From assembly GCA_958510825.1 (NCBI GenBank), contig OY294054.1, forward strand, positions 15,141,390-15,205,389: 64,000 nt of DNA, given 5' to 3'. Source of the DNA: Brachypterus glaber. Taxonomy: Eukaryota; Arthropoda; Insecta; Coleoptera; Kateretidae. The notes under the pieces are model-generated. The model did not search any database. It saw only the letters and a program-made list of their open reading frames with translations, and was not told the origin of the DNA. A program made the translations under genes and the position numbers. Shown in pieces: positions 44,061 through 55,097 of the stretch (positions within the stretch are counted from its first letter, which is position 1; every line of letters starts with the position of its first letter).

Positions 44061-44878
44061 ATACTCCTCGTAGCTTCACAGTAGAGGAGTTTACTTCTGA
44101 ATTCAAAAATTAAAAAAAAATGCACATATACAATTCTAAAACCTTTTTTAAAAAAAAAAGTCCGTCCGTATGTCACGTTTTCTAGTCTGACAGATAAATC
44201 CAATGCACTTCAAATTTACAGAAAAAATGGATCTTGGTAAGAATAGAAATCCTTAAAATTTAAGAAATTCCCCTCAAAAATAAGAAAGTTATGGGTGCTA
44301 AACATTTAAAAAATTGAAAAAATCGGATCAAACTCTTTTTCAGGAAAAATTACTAAGATTAAAAGAACAAGCGTACCAAACTTGAAATAAATACTCGCAA
44401 AAAGAAAAAAGTTATTATAACTTAAAAAAATCGAAATAGAAGAAAAAATTTCCATACCAAATCTGAAAAAAATCCATCTAAAAACAAAAAAATGGGGGCG
44501 CCACTTATCTATATCTCACTATATCCCAATACACACAGAAAAATATTGTCCTTAATCAAGAATATTGATTTTCATAAAACGAAGAGAATATATTCTTCTT
44601 TTATGCATACCATATTCTTATTCTTTCATATTTGAGAATATATTCTCCTTTCAAGCATACCAAATTCGTATCCTTTTATATTTGAAGCAAAATTTTGCTT
44701 TAAAGGGTATATTTTCTTCGTTATATCCAAATCAAATCTTTTTTGATGTAAAACAATATTTTTTTCTGAGTACATTTGAATTAAATTTAACTTTACAAGG
44801 AAAAGGCTAATTCCAACTTGCGAATAGTATACTATGGAATGCGAAGCATTATATATCGCCACGGCTTGTTTTTTTATA
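44061..44878 (-). repeat. GACGGACGG/AACAAGCC dispersed family, copy with nested palindrome
   Basis: On the minus strand the left end AACAAGCCGTGGCGATATAT is at 44878, with ATTCCATAGTATACTATTCG. The body (GTCCGTCCGTATGTCACG at 44160) and a diverged right end follow at 44061-44100. A palindromic element at 44533-44772 interrupts it close to the left end. The internal sequence is more diverged than in 39931-40460. Confidence 0.7.
44533..44772. mobile_element. Palindromic element, ACACAGAAAAATATTGTC family, copy 1
   Basis: The ends ACACAGAAAAATATTGTC and GACAATATTTTTTTCTG-like are inverted. The interior repeats GAGAATATATTC, GCATACCATATTCTTAT and AAAATTTTGCTTTAAA in alternating orientation. Other copies are at 62750-62937 and 63059-63690. 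Confidence 0.8.
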
Positions 44879-45034
44879 TTATCCAATATTTATTTTAATT
44901 GTGTATTTTTTTAAAACTTTCCTGGCGCAAAAATTCCAAAAGTTGTATAATTAAAATAAAAGTAAATAAAGCATGGCTTTATCTAAAATAACTGCCCCTA
45001 AAAAAATTAAAATAATTTAATAAAAAACGAAACT

Positions 45035-45262
45035 GTTTAGCTAAACAGTATAAAACAAGAATAAGTAACATAAAACCAAGTAAGCGTCGTAGTCTGAGGC
45101 CTATTCTGCCTTCATATTATTAAAACATTTGTACATTTAAATTAAATTTGAAGATTTGTATCATTATTATGACATTTAGGATTGGCCTCTGACTGCGACG
45201 GTTACTATACAACTTTATTCCAAATTATTCTTGTTTTACAGTTTTTAGCTAATCCTTCTGGT
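45035..45262. repeat. Foldback
   Basis: Left-arm blocks TTTAGCTAAACAGTA, AAAACAAGAATAA and GCGTCGTAGTCTGAGGCC are mirrored by GGCCTCTGACTGCGACGG, TTATTCTTGTTTTAC and TTTTTAGCTAA. Arms are about 75 bp with a 70-bp centre. Confidence 0.75.
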
Positions 45263-45954
45263 TCCTTTGGATGCTAGAAGCCTCAAAAACAAGCAGCAGA
45301 CATGGTTATTATTTCACAAACAAGCATATGGTGGGGATGAGTGTAAATGAGAAGAAATAAAAAAATACATGGAAGATTCTTCATGTATAAACTTACGACT
45401 TCTATGGAAGAATTGGATCATTTGTTTCCAAAAAACGACAAATTCAAGGACAAGGACAGCCGGAAATATCTTTAATAAATACACACACTAAAGAAATGGT
45501 CAAATAGGTCAAATTAGTATTTCTTGGGTTTAAATAAACGAAGGTTTTGTCCCAAGGACCTCCAACCTCTAACGAGGTCCTTAAGACACTTGGCAATGCC
45601 AAGCTGGCATGTATCAAAGACATATGGGTTGGAGCTAAATTATATTTTTTTTAGTGCAAGGAAAAAATATTTTCTGTGGATGTAAACAATCTTTGATTGT
45701 TTTTTTGAAGATCAGAAATATATTCATATTTTATTGGATCATATGTACACCCCACTTATTAAATTCTTCTGTATTTGTAAAGATAAAAATTTTAAATTTA
45801 GTACATACACTGTTCTTAAGGAACCTCAACTTTTGACATATAAAACAACAATTTGCTACTTCCGTAACTTTTTTTTTAGTTTTTAAAAAGTCCAAACGAA
45901 AATCGAAAGAAATAAAAACAAATTGAAAATTATATTTTTTTTTTCATTTTTTTT
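45263..45954. other. No recognised feature
   Basis: Contains a GAGGTCCTT/AAGGACCTC inverted pair near 45555-45585 and AT-rich DNA. No gene signature. Confidence 0.5.
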
Positions 45955-46372
45955 TTTTAAGTTTTAACCCCTATAACTTTTTTGTTCTTGAGGGATTACT
46001 TTTAAAATTGGTAGAATTGATCCTTATAATAAAAGTAATTTTTCTCAAAAAAGTTACGTTAATCGGAATTTTCTTTCAGATTTTTCAATTTTTTTAAAAG
46101 TTTAACCCCCCATAACTTTTTTGTTTTTGAGGGGATTACTTTCAAAAATAATAAGGATCTTCCCCTGATAGAACTTTTTTCCTGAAAATTTTGAGTCGAT
46201 GGGATTATTGGTTCTTGAGTTATCGTCTACACAAAAACGTGACATCGGACGGACGGACAAAAAGCACAAAGACAAATTTATACCCAAGAATTTTTTATCT
46301 AGGACTTTTTTTGAATATTTTTTTAAATTCGAAACTACCGTATAATACTATTATAGAGCAGACGCTATAAGT
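45955..46372 (+). repeat. GACGGACGG dispersed family, copy lacking left end
   Basis: Two internal units (TTTAACCCC.ATAACTTTTTTG at 45962 and 46102) are followed by TCTTGAGTTATCGTCTACAC, GACATCGGACGGACGG and CCAAGAATTTTTTATCTAGG. The right end GTATAATACTATTATAG..GCTATAAGTAT follows. The AACAAGCC end is missing. Confidence 0.8.
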
Positions 46373-46503
46373 ATCAGTTGTTATCCTGGGTCAGTAAATA
46401 CCATTACTGATATATAGCTCTAAATATTTTCTTCTATTTTGCGACTCTTATAAGCTCATAATCACACGCATTTTGCGTGTTCTTATAGGCCCATAAGAGG
46501 TCT

Positions 46504-46933
46504 GTACACGGAAAGAAATTAGTGGGCTCTGCGCTATACATTATTAGATATTTGGTAACAGTGGCAAATTATAGTGATTTAAGCTATAGATTATAAATGA
46601 CACAATAACTAATAATGTTAAAAATAAATTGGAAACGATTATATATATTGCAGACACGATTATATTTATTACAGGCACTATTATAAATTTACAGAAATTT
46701 TATTATATTATAAAAATTATTAGCACGGACAATAATTAAATCTATTTAAGCTATAAATGCCATACTATTTGTTATATTTTATTATTCACTAAACAATTAA
46801 AGTATTTCATATAAATTTTTACACTGACTGCCATAATTGTAAGAGAAAGCCTTGTATTTATATAATAAGCGATTATAATTTGCTTGGTATGTGTGTTATA
46901 GCGCTCCTAGCTATAATTTTTTTTTCCGTGTAC
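46504..46933. mobile_element. MITE with GTACACGGAAA ends
   Basis: GTACACGGAAAGAAATTA at the left and AATTTTTTTTTCCGTGTAC at the right frame 430 bp. Inside, ATTATA/TATAAT and GCTATA/TATAGC words repeat in both orientations. No open frame. Confidence 0.7.
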
Positions 46934-47779
46934 TTTTTGTTCTTTTGGGTTAGCAACAGACCTGGCATATCGCTTGACGTTTTCCGTGCAAATGTCAATG
47001 TCGCTTTAAAGTTGAATTTTCTACAAAATTTTATGTTTAGGTTATTTTTACCATGTTAAAATTGTGGCTTGGTTAATTGCAGTAAAAAGAGAAGAGATGA
47101 CTATAAAATATATCAAAATATCATTTGTTCTTAGAATTTTAAACATGGTGTAAACTGTAATGCCAATCTCTAAATCAGTCATCAATTTAAATGTAAGTTT
47201 TTTTTTAATTTTAGATTTTAGTACTTTACAAAACTCGCCGCAAGCGGCTCGTTTTCTAAACTTGTACTCGTGAGCTAAAAACGTATGTTATGAAACTAGT
47301 ACTTTAATATATTAAAGTAAGAATCACCCTATATACAAAATAAAGCATTTATAAAAGATTTTATATTTCACCGGATAGAATATTAAAATAATACAAAAGA
47401 TTTCAACTTGGCATTGTTCATTTTAAGAGGGCTATTTAAAGTGCACTTAAGGGCTTCAGAAAGTTCACAAATATATAGTAAAATTAAAGTTTATTGTCTG
47501 AAATCCTTAATGATTAGTACTTAATTATTATACTGAGAAAAATAATTTAAAAGGAGTGTATAGGATTTTGGGCTAAATGCGCAAACATTCCTGAAGGTCT
47601 TGAAATTTTAGGAAATGCAGGATATGACAACATCGCAAAAAAGGGATTGATAAAGAATAACCCTCAATGGTGAATTAAAAATCCCGCTTATAATTGCGTG
47701 TGTTGCTCTGTTGCCAAGTTCAAGATTAGCACCAAGAAAGAGGAAAGAGGAAGAAGGAAATGAATGAAAAAATAGCAGC
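46934..47779. other. No recognised feature
   Basis: AT-rich DNA without gene or repeat signals. Confidence 0.55.
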
Positions 47780-47905
47780 AATTAACAGGCGCTATACTTG
47801 TCGGAGCTCTGTGCCGTCGCCAAAGCCTAGGTCCCGGTCATGACCTAAGGTCTGAAGGCCTTCTACCTACTCAACCACGTTCCTCTTTCGCCCCTTACCG
47901 GCTAT
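47780..47905 (-). other. Possible tRNA-like SINE head
   Basis: On the minus strand TGGTTGAGTAGG resembles a pol III A box, and AGGTCATGACCGGGACCT could be a diverged B box/T arm. The local GC is high. No tail, duplication or second copy was seen, so this is only a candidate. Confidence 0.25.
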
Positions 47906-49034
47906 AACCGTAGTTTAGAGCCCTCCAAGTTTAAATCTGGTGGGTGGCGACCAGTCCGGACTGGCTACCGGGGCTGTAACCAGAAAAAATCTAGGGGGGG
48001 CTCTACCCCGAGGGTGGTACGGAATGAGTGCCTTCACCATTTTTAAAAAGTCCAAATGAAATTTTTTGCTTTCCCAAAATTTTGGAAATTTTTAAAAATG
48101 GGAAAGCAAAATAGCCATAAATGGCCAAAAATAGCTTGACGTAATTAATGGAAGCCCCCCAAGTACCTTTAAATGAATATTTGTATGAGCATAGGTTACT
48201 TTTGTCCATAAATATTAAAATTATTTTTCTCAGTGTATACCGATACAATTATAAGGAGCTGAATAGAATTACCTAACCCTGACAATGACTTTCATATAAT
48301 AATAAATAATTTATTTTGTTTTAAATACGTACTTAATAATTTTACACTCAATTAAACTGAAGAAAGCAAATTTAGCTGCAGACTGCATGTCTGTAGATTG
48401 AAAATATTGTAATACACAGAGACAGGAGCGTCTAAACAGCAAGGGCAAGTCCGGCCCCTGCCCGGGGTGGTCGTTTACAAGGGGCTGACAAATGGCCAAA
48501 CCGAGGGGCAATTAAATGCTATTTTTGATATTTACAGCCGTACCGAAAGAACATCGTTGGGGGGGGGGGGTGTCAAAATTTACTGTATTACATGGTGGTA
48601 GGATGCAAGCTTTACTGCTGGCTATCAACCAATGTTTCTATGTGTCCGATATAGGTACCAGGAGAAAACTTTCAGTTGCCAAATCGCGGACAAAAAATAT
48701 TTTTTGACAAAAAAAAATATACTTTTTAAAAACGCTCTTTTCTTAAAAAAGTTATGCAATAAAAGAAAGGAAACAGTGTTTTCAGCTATCGAAATATTAC
48801 AGGATTATATAAAAAAGAGAGAATAATTTAAAACAAAAAAGATACTTTGAAATTCAGTCGCATTCCTAAGATTAAGCTTAAAATTCTAAGATGACATTGA
48901 GCTCTAGTTATTAAATCGGTACACCCTAGTTGGGAGCCGATGTATTGAAATCATTGTCGAGAGGTTATTTTATATTATATTTTTATTTTTTTTTTCTTTT
49001 CTTTTTGAAAAATTTTTTTTTGAAAATGATAGTT
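47906..49034. other. No recognised feature
   Basis: Includes GC-richer bits (47930-48010, 48420-48490) and a G-run at 48559-48570. Frames here have no family signature. Confidence 0.5.
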
Positions 49035-49380
49035 TTTTTTTAAGTTTAGCCCCCTATAACTTTTTTTTGTTTGTGGGATTACTTTTAAAATTGGTAGAAT
49101 TTATCCTTATAATAAAAGTAATTTTTCCTGAAAAAGTTACGTTAATCGGAGTTTTCTTTGAGCTTTTCTTGATTTTTTTAAAAGTTAAGCCCCCATAATG
49201 TTTTTTGAGGAATTCCTTTTAAAATTAGTACTATTTGTCCTGAAATTTTCAAGTCGATCGGATTATTCGTTCTTGAGTTATCGTCCACACAAAAACCTGA
49301 CATCAGACGGACGAACAGACGGACATTTAAAAAAAAAACTTGCTTATTTTTCTTGAAACAAACCAAAACAACCAAGAATA
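49035..49380 (+). repeat. GACGGACGG dispersed family, partial copy
   Basis: Two internal units (TTAGCCCCCTATAACTTTTT, then TTAAGCCCCCATAATG), TTCTTGAGTTATCGTCCACA and GACATCAGACGGACGAAC are present. The right end breaks off shortly before the double-palindrome element at 49404. Confidence 0.75.
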
Positions 49381-49403
49381 GTATAATAAGTGCCTGATAG
49401 GGT

Positions 49404-49945
49404 AATGGCGATTTCTCCCGTTAGATTAGACAGGGACAAAAGTTCTACCCAAAAAGGATAGAAGACATACATACACTTCCACTTCCACCCAACCAAACAA
49501 ATTCTGTATTTGTTCTTTGTTGAACAAATACAATATTTACTTGGCCGGGCGAAAAGTGTAACTATATTATTTTTATTAAAGAAATTACTGGCGCCATCTA
49601 AATTTTAGTAAAATTATCTTATTCTACAAATTCTGTATTTGTTCTTTGTTGAACAAATACAATATTTACTTGGCCGGGCGAAAAGTGTAACTATATTATT
49701 TTTATTAAAGAAATTACTGGCGCCATCTAAATTTTAGTAGAATTATCTTATTCTACAGATTCACATTAGCTATGTTCGTTCGTGCCGCGCAGTGCTACAC
49801 TTTCCGGCCAACCAAATAAATACTGTATTTGTTGTATGAAAAACAAATACAGTATTTATTTGGTTGGCTGGAAAGTGTAGCACAAATGAGATAGAGATAG
49901 GGTAGACGTCTTTTGTTTCATAATTCTAGTTGTAGAGAGCTCCAT
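49404..49945 (-). repeat. Double-palindrome element, copy 2, with internal duplication
   Basis: Reverse-orientation copy of 1022-1434. It has a 129-bp tandem duplication: the segment ATTCTGTATTTGTTC...TTATTCTACA occupies 49500-49628 and 49629-49757 with almost no difference. The hairpin at 49795-49883 corresponds to the one at 1091-1178. The low divergence of the duplicated units shows the duplication is recent. Confidence 0.88.
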
Positions 49946-50714
49946 TGTCTTGCTCGCTCGGACTGTAAAGGATGCTTGGAACTGTTTATCTAGTTTAAAT
50001 CGTGTTTATTGGGTAATATGAAGATATATTAACTAGAGAAAACGGTTGAAAATGTCTTAAGGACAATTACCTTATATCATATGTCCTAAATAACTAAATG
50101 TAACGTGACAAAATGCACGTAGGTTTCGACAGATCCGGACTGGCCAGACGGAGACCGAAGGGCCCCATGGCTGGCCGGGGGGCCGCTAAGTCAAAATTTT
50201 CAATCCATAGTTTTCGTGTAAAAATTGGTATATTGGGGTTTTTGAGGTTGCTGAAAGTGAACCTGATAATAAAAAAGTTCTAACTTCACTTTTGGACCTT
50301 TGTTCTTTCTTCTTTTTTTTTTCCTTTAGTTTTGTATTATTTTAAAACACTAAAATATCCTTCACATTTTCTACTTCAATTGTAAACAAAATATCACTAA
50401 AAACAGGTTTAAAAAAAAATTCAACTTTTTGAAAGGGAAAAGTATTCATTTATTAATATTATTTTTTATTATTTATGTCTCACAAATAGATCAATTTCTT
50501 AACATATGATATTCTGTCAAAGCATTATAATAATTTAATAATTGTTACTGCTGACTTAGTGTCTAAAAATTGCCCAAGTTGTTCTACTTAAATATTTATT
50601 TATCAATTTACCGGAAATGACAAATATAGATATAATTATGTTAATAAAATACAACAACTATACCAACACTGTAAAAATACACTGTTTAGTGAAAGAGCTT
50701 TCCCATTTTTCACC
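49946..50714. other. No gene; one reversed unit of the following array
   Basis: The segment 50215-50290 (AAATTGGTATATTGGGGTTT, TTGCTGAAAGTGAA) is a reverse-orientation unit of the array at 50715-51125. A GC-rich stretch at 50130-50190 (GGGCCCCATGGCTGGCCGG) matches nothing I know. The rest is AT-rich. Confidence 0.6.
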
Positions 50715-51125
50715 TCCGAGCGTGATATGGATTTTTTATTATCAGATTCACTTTTAGCAACCTTAAAAATATACCATTTTCATGAAAACTACCCCCCGCC
50801 AATTACGTAGTGGAGTTAGAATTTTTTATTATCAGATTCGCTTTCAGCAACCACAAAAACCCCAATATACCAATTTTTACGAACACTACCCCCCTGCCTA
50901 TAGGGGGGTGAATTTATAATTTTTTTATTATCAGATTCACTTTCAGCAACCTCAAAAACCCCAATATATAAGTTTTCATACCCCCCACTCCTCAGGGGGT
51001 GAAATTAGAAAAAAATTATTAACAGATTCATATTCGTCGACCCCAAAAACCCCTATATACCAATTTTGAAGAAAATATTGAAAATATTTAAAAATATTTA
51101 CCCCCTCTACCCCTCAGGGGTAAAA
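50715..51125 (+). repeat. Tandem repeat, about 90-99-bp unit, four copies
   Basis: The landmark TATTATCAGATTC(A/G)C recurs with ATCAGATTC starts at 50741, 50831, 50930 and (diverged) 51021. Each unit continues with TTTCAGCAACC.CAAAAACCCCAATATA and a C-run plus G-run hairpin such as CCCCCCTGCCTATAGGGGGG. Confidence 0.82.
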
Positions 51126-51937
51126 GGGTAAAAGTCCAACTTTTCGCCCTCAAAACATGAACAAAAAGTGTCGCTTTTAGAGTCAATCGAATAAAAACAG
51201 TTTTTTACTGTTTTATACTGTTTATTTACCCTTTAAAGTTACGAAGATGACGTTATATCCCAAAATTAAATTTTAAAATTACAATATTATTTTTAAATTA
51301 CGGTATGAAAATTTCATACCGTAATTCATAATGAAATTCGGAAAAATTTTACAATTTTCTTTAAATGCAGGAAATAGTTTTTAAATTTTAGTTATTTTTA
51401 TACTGTAGAAAAAAAAATATAGGTACATTAACAAAATTAACAAAAAAAAAATAAAAAAACAACTTTGAGCCTATATATTTTTTAAATTTTGTTTTTAGAA
51501 ATTTATTATATTAAACCTTCAAAATTATTTAAAAAAAAAAATACATAGGGCTTTAAAATGATGATGGGACACATTTAATTTTTTTTAAATGACTTCTAAT
51601 ACACCAGCCCGACTTAGGCGGTTAAAATTTTCCACTTTAATATCACATTAAACCTAAAAGTATTAAGAAACTGTGTGAACCCGCCATTCCAGGGTAAAGG
51701 TCCTTTTTGGGCTAAAATGATTGGGTTAAAGAGAACGTGCAGAGAAAGCCATTTTCTTAGGGACTTACTGTGTTTTTGTTGAGCCAGTCGCATTAGGCAT
51801 CTCTGAATGGATCCTAGAAATAGTCTCACATCAGGTTGGATTATGAGGCAATAAGGTCATGCAAAATGCATTTTCTCATAGAACTATTCGATACTTATAT
51901 CAAAAGTGGGTCAAATTGACCCACCAATGTAAAATAA
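51126..51937. other. No recognised feature
   Basis: AT-rich DNA. A short palindrome TACGGTATGAAAATTTCATACCGTA lies at about 51299-51323. No gene was found. Confidence 0.55.
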
Positions 51938-52010
51938 ACAACAAGTCCTGAAGATATAAAATAGTTTGCATTCCGGGCTGTTATCTTAAAAGTTGATGGT
52001 ATATTTATTT
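51938..52010 (+). repeat. AACAAGCC dispersed family, left-end fragment
   Basis: AACAAGTCCTGAAGATATAA and a diverged GCATTCC..TGATGGTATAT correspond to the left end of the family; no body is attached. Confidence 0.55.
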
Positions 52011-52671
52011 TTACTTTTACTGTTCATTTTAACAACGATATCACTAGGCAACACGATTTTTTGCCCTGGTTGGGGTCATATGTTTTTTAACTTATATTGG
52101 GTCGCTTAGACCGAATTTGGCTTCAGGACGTTTTTATTACCTCAGGTTTCTAAGAAAAATAAGGTCAAAATTGCAAAAAACATTAATTTAAGCCTCTTAT
52201 GTTCTAAAATCATGGGAGATAAAAATATTCTGTAGACTTTGGATTCGGCTACTCAACATTAGTTAAAAAATACCCAACTTAGATTATGAAAATTCATAGA
52301 TAGAATAAATAGGAAAACTAGGGAAATAATATTAAAATCAAGAATCAAGGATCCACTGGGTAGTGGGGGGTCATGAGAGGGCTGCATAAGATTTCATACT
52401 TATGTACGTACGTACGCTAAAAAACCTCAAAAAGCATCACCAGGGTGTCAAAAATTAACTAAACTAAAAATATGTTACGTAATACTTAAACAGTCCTTAT
52501 GTAATGAAATAACATTTTATAAATTATTTTTAATTTGTCATAATTGCATGTACTAAAATTTAAAAAATATGACGTTCTGGATTTTTTTAAGGTCAAATTC
52601 GGGTTCTGCGCTTTAAATTGACAAGAAAAATATATTTTTTTCACAACCATTTAGTATTTGGATAATTACAT
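52011..52671. other. No recognised feature
   Basis: AT-rich, with TACGTACGTACG at 52404. No gene or repeat unit. Confidence 0.55.
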
Positions 52672-52679
52672 ATAGGGGC

Positions 52680-53073
52680 TAGGGTTCCCAGCACCTACGG
52701 AATTGTTTGGGTCCCACCCCTTAAAGTTATTCCTTTAGGTGAAAAAACAACCCTGATTTTTTTTAGATTTTTTAAAATATATTTAGAGGTCGCGCCCGGC
52801 GCCTTTTTGAATAGACTATCATGTGAAGGGTTTTTATTTTTTTAAGAATATAAAAAAATTGATATTGGACATTTATAAAACAAAAAAATTGTCTCTGGAT
52901 AATAAAGGAATATTCTCAATTTTTATTCCCCTGTACAAAAATAAAATGGCAAAACCCTTAATTTATTTTTAAAAATCTGAAAAAAAATGAGGGTTGGTTT
53001 TTGACCTAAATGAACATTTATAGGGGGTGGGACCCTAAAAAAGTCCGTTTATTAATTTTCACTGGGCACCCTA
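52680..53073. mobile_element. Foldback element with TAGGGTGCCCAG ends and 8-bp duplication
   Basis: The ends TAGGGTTCCCAG and CTGGGCACCCTA are inverted, with GGGTCCCACCCC / GGGGTGGGACCC and AACCCTGATTTTTTTTAGA / CTGAAAAAAAATGAGGGTT further in. The left duplication ATAGGGGC is at 52672-52679. The right one was split by the next element: ATA at 53074-53076 and GGGGC at 53221-53225. Eight-bp duplications point to a hAT- or P-type origin. Related elements are at 59470-59743 and 60683-62139. Confidence 0.85.
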
Positions 53074-53076
53074 ATA

Positions 53077-53217
53077 GGGAACGTTCCAGTATTACGAAAC
53101 GCAAATTTTGATCATTTTGACCCCCGTGACCCTATTTTCCTATACCATTAATATGGGCGTAACACTCCAAAATGACTCCCCCCCCCCAGGAGCGTTATGT
53201 AATATTTGAACGTTCCC
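53077..53217. mobile_element. MITE, GGGAACGTTC family, copy 2
   Basis: The 141-bp body has ends GGGAACGTTCCAGTATTACG and CGTTATGTAATATTTGAACG with terminal GTTCCC. It is flanked by ATA at 53074-53076 and 53218-53220. It lies inside the 8-bp duplication of the element before it. It matches 13400-13546 in reverse orientation. Confidence 0.9.
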
Positions 53218-53220
53218 ATA

Positions 53221-53735
53221 GGGGCGTATGTGACATTTTTTTGATTTTGAGATTTTGATAGTTTGGACATTAACCCTTTGAGACCCAATTTTTATTTCTT
53301 TTTGTATCAACTTTTTTGAGTTGTAGCGAACACAAAGTTTTTTTTTGTTGTTATGTAACAAATATTTTACATAGAAAACAAAAAAAAAGTGGGACATATA
53401 TGACACAGTAGGCATCTTAGTCGGGTTATATATGTCACACTGGGTATAGTATAACAATGTTATTTTGTCACTGTTAATAACATTTGGTAGAAATACGCTC
53501 CAAGTAACTAAAAAAAACTTAAATAATTTTAAGAGGTAAAATAGGACATACAGTACACAAGTGATGACTTAAAACAGGATGGGAAATATATATCCCAGTG
53601 GGTCTCAAAGGGTTAAGTGACATTTTTTTTTATTTTGAGATTTTGATGGTTTTAGGTTTGGTTTATCAAAACAAACTTAAAACCGTCAAAATCGAAAAAA
53701 ATGTCACATACGCCTCTTTGTTATGAAGCCCTCGA
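53221..53735. repeat. GCGTATGTGACATTTTT foldback host sequence, interrupted
   Basis: The left part GGCGTATGTGACATTTTTTT (53223) and the right part ending AAAATGTCACATACGCC (53718) are inverted. A second direct copy of GTGACATTTTTTTT, ATTTTGAGATTTTGATGG lies at 53617. It ends in GTTATGAAGCCCTCGATAT, shared with 20185-20300. It is interrupted by the TTAA-flanked element at 53274-53612. Confidence 0.75.
53274..53612. mobile_element. piggyBac-type non-autonomous element
   Basis: The 339-bp body has terminal inverted repeats CCCTTTGAGACCCA and TGGGTCTCAAAGGG, perfect over 14 bp. It is flanked on both sides by TTAA (53270-53273, 53613-53616), the diagnostic target of the piggyBac superfamily, whose ends typically begin CCC. 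The interior has no transposase and includes GGGACATATATGACACA and ATATATGTCACACTGGG. Confidence 0.9.
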
Positions 53736-54088
53736 TATATACATAAAAGTTGGAAAATGAATTATTATTAAGTGCAACTTCCTAAAATGTTATAAATGCC
53801 TCATTTTTCTCTCTTGGTAGGGAAGGCTTTTGTAGCTAACTTCACGTACGACATCTATCAAAAATTTAAATTTATGACATAACAGTTTTAAATACATTTA
53901 TTTTTTTCTTTATTCATTTATTCATGATTTATTTTTATAAAATACTTATAAGTTATATTTTTTTAAAGTGGTTTTGAAGTGGGATAGAAGGCAAATAATG
54001 CAAATAAAAAAAATTAAATACGATTTATAAAACAGTAAATACAACTAAAACAATAAAATTAAAAAAGAACAAATAAAAATAAAATTAA
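53736..54088. other. No recognised feature
   Basis: AT-rich; the end 53925-54088 is low-complexity A/T that may be 3' flank of the fragment that follows. Confidence 0.5.
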
Positions 54089-54496
54089 TTATACAAAAAA
54101 TTTCGTCCATAATTGAATCCGGCAATGTTCCCAGAACCGATGATAATATATGAATGAATTTGCCAAAGTGTCCCTACATGTAGCATCCCACAATAATGCT
54201 GTCCCATTCATCCATGGAATAAGTGACATACCATCAGCTCTTTTTCCGTCGTTTCTGCAACAGCCAGAAGGTTCAAGAATTGAAGGCACATCAGCAGATG
54301 ATAGGAACCTTTTAAGGATGTCTTTAATAGCTGTATGTCGAGACCACTTTCCTGCACTTTTACGGCAAGATAGGCCATGGTGGCCTAAAACATCAACAGG
54401 TTCGCCGCAAGTGCAGTTATGTGGTTCGCAACTTTCCCTCAGGATATAAAGCAGTTTCCAATTCGGTATGTAATATACTATTTTGCTATCAAGCAA
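54089..54496 (-). pseudogene. Retroelement C-terminal zinc-finger/nuclease-like fragment
   Basis: The frame carries CEPHNCTCGEPVDVLGHHGL-SC, a Cys/His cluster, then GKWSRHTAIKDILKRFL. The next block is ILEPSGCCRNDGKRADGMSLI and LLWDATCRDTLANS. The order EP-x(n)-D-x-KRxDG...WDxT looks like a PD-(D/E)XK nuclease core. I know similar domains from the C-termini of reverse-transcriptase-bearing mobile elements in invertebrates. The frame opens only with TTG and has no ATG at its start, so it is a 5'-truncated remnant, not a host gene. The stop is at 54089. The exact element class is uncertain. Confidence 0.65.
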
Positions 54497-55097
54497 AAGT
54501 TGTGATTTTTGGATCGCTCTGTATACAAACTCGTTTGGTATTTAATACGGTAACAAATGCTCAGTGTACATTTCGTATTGTTTGTCCATGGAGCTGTGAA
54601 GAGTATTTAAGGTAATGAAAATACATGAAAAAAATCTGTTACAATATGGAAAATATTCAAATTTTCAAGGATTTAGATTATCTATAATAATTATAAATTT
54701 TTGAAATATGATTTTATTCACATACAGCAGCGATTATAAGTTTCCTAACCTTAAATTAAATAGTTTTACTTTTAAGCGGCCATACGAAAAGAATTCATGG
54801 TAAAATCAAGCATATCCCCCTACCCATGGAAAAGGAGCATATAGATTTTTTGGCCATTTTGGCAGTTTATAAAATAAATTTGATTGCCCTATACCTTATA
54901 ATCCAGTTAGTTAAAGAGATCAATGAATTCGTGTTGCAACGTACATGATGCACAAAGTTCAAGGCCAATCAAATCAAATTAAGTCACATTTTTTCTTCAA
55001 TAATTTACAGCATTTGTCATGTACTGAAACTCTATATATAAATATATAAGGCATTAGAACTAAAAAATATAAATATTCAACATCTATGTAATTACTA
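54497..55097. other. No recognised feature
   Basis: AT-rich spacer without gene signatures. Confidence 0.5.

Noticed and set aside
44565..44886. Opposing frames of 81 and 86 residues
   Set aside because: Both lie across a palindromic element and its host repeat; no motif and no start context.
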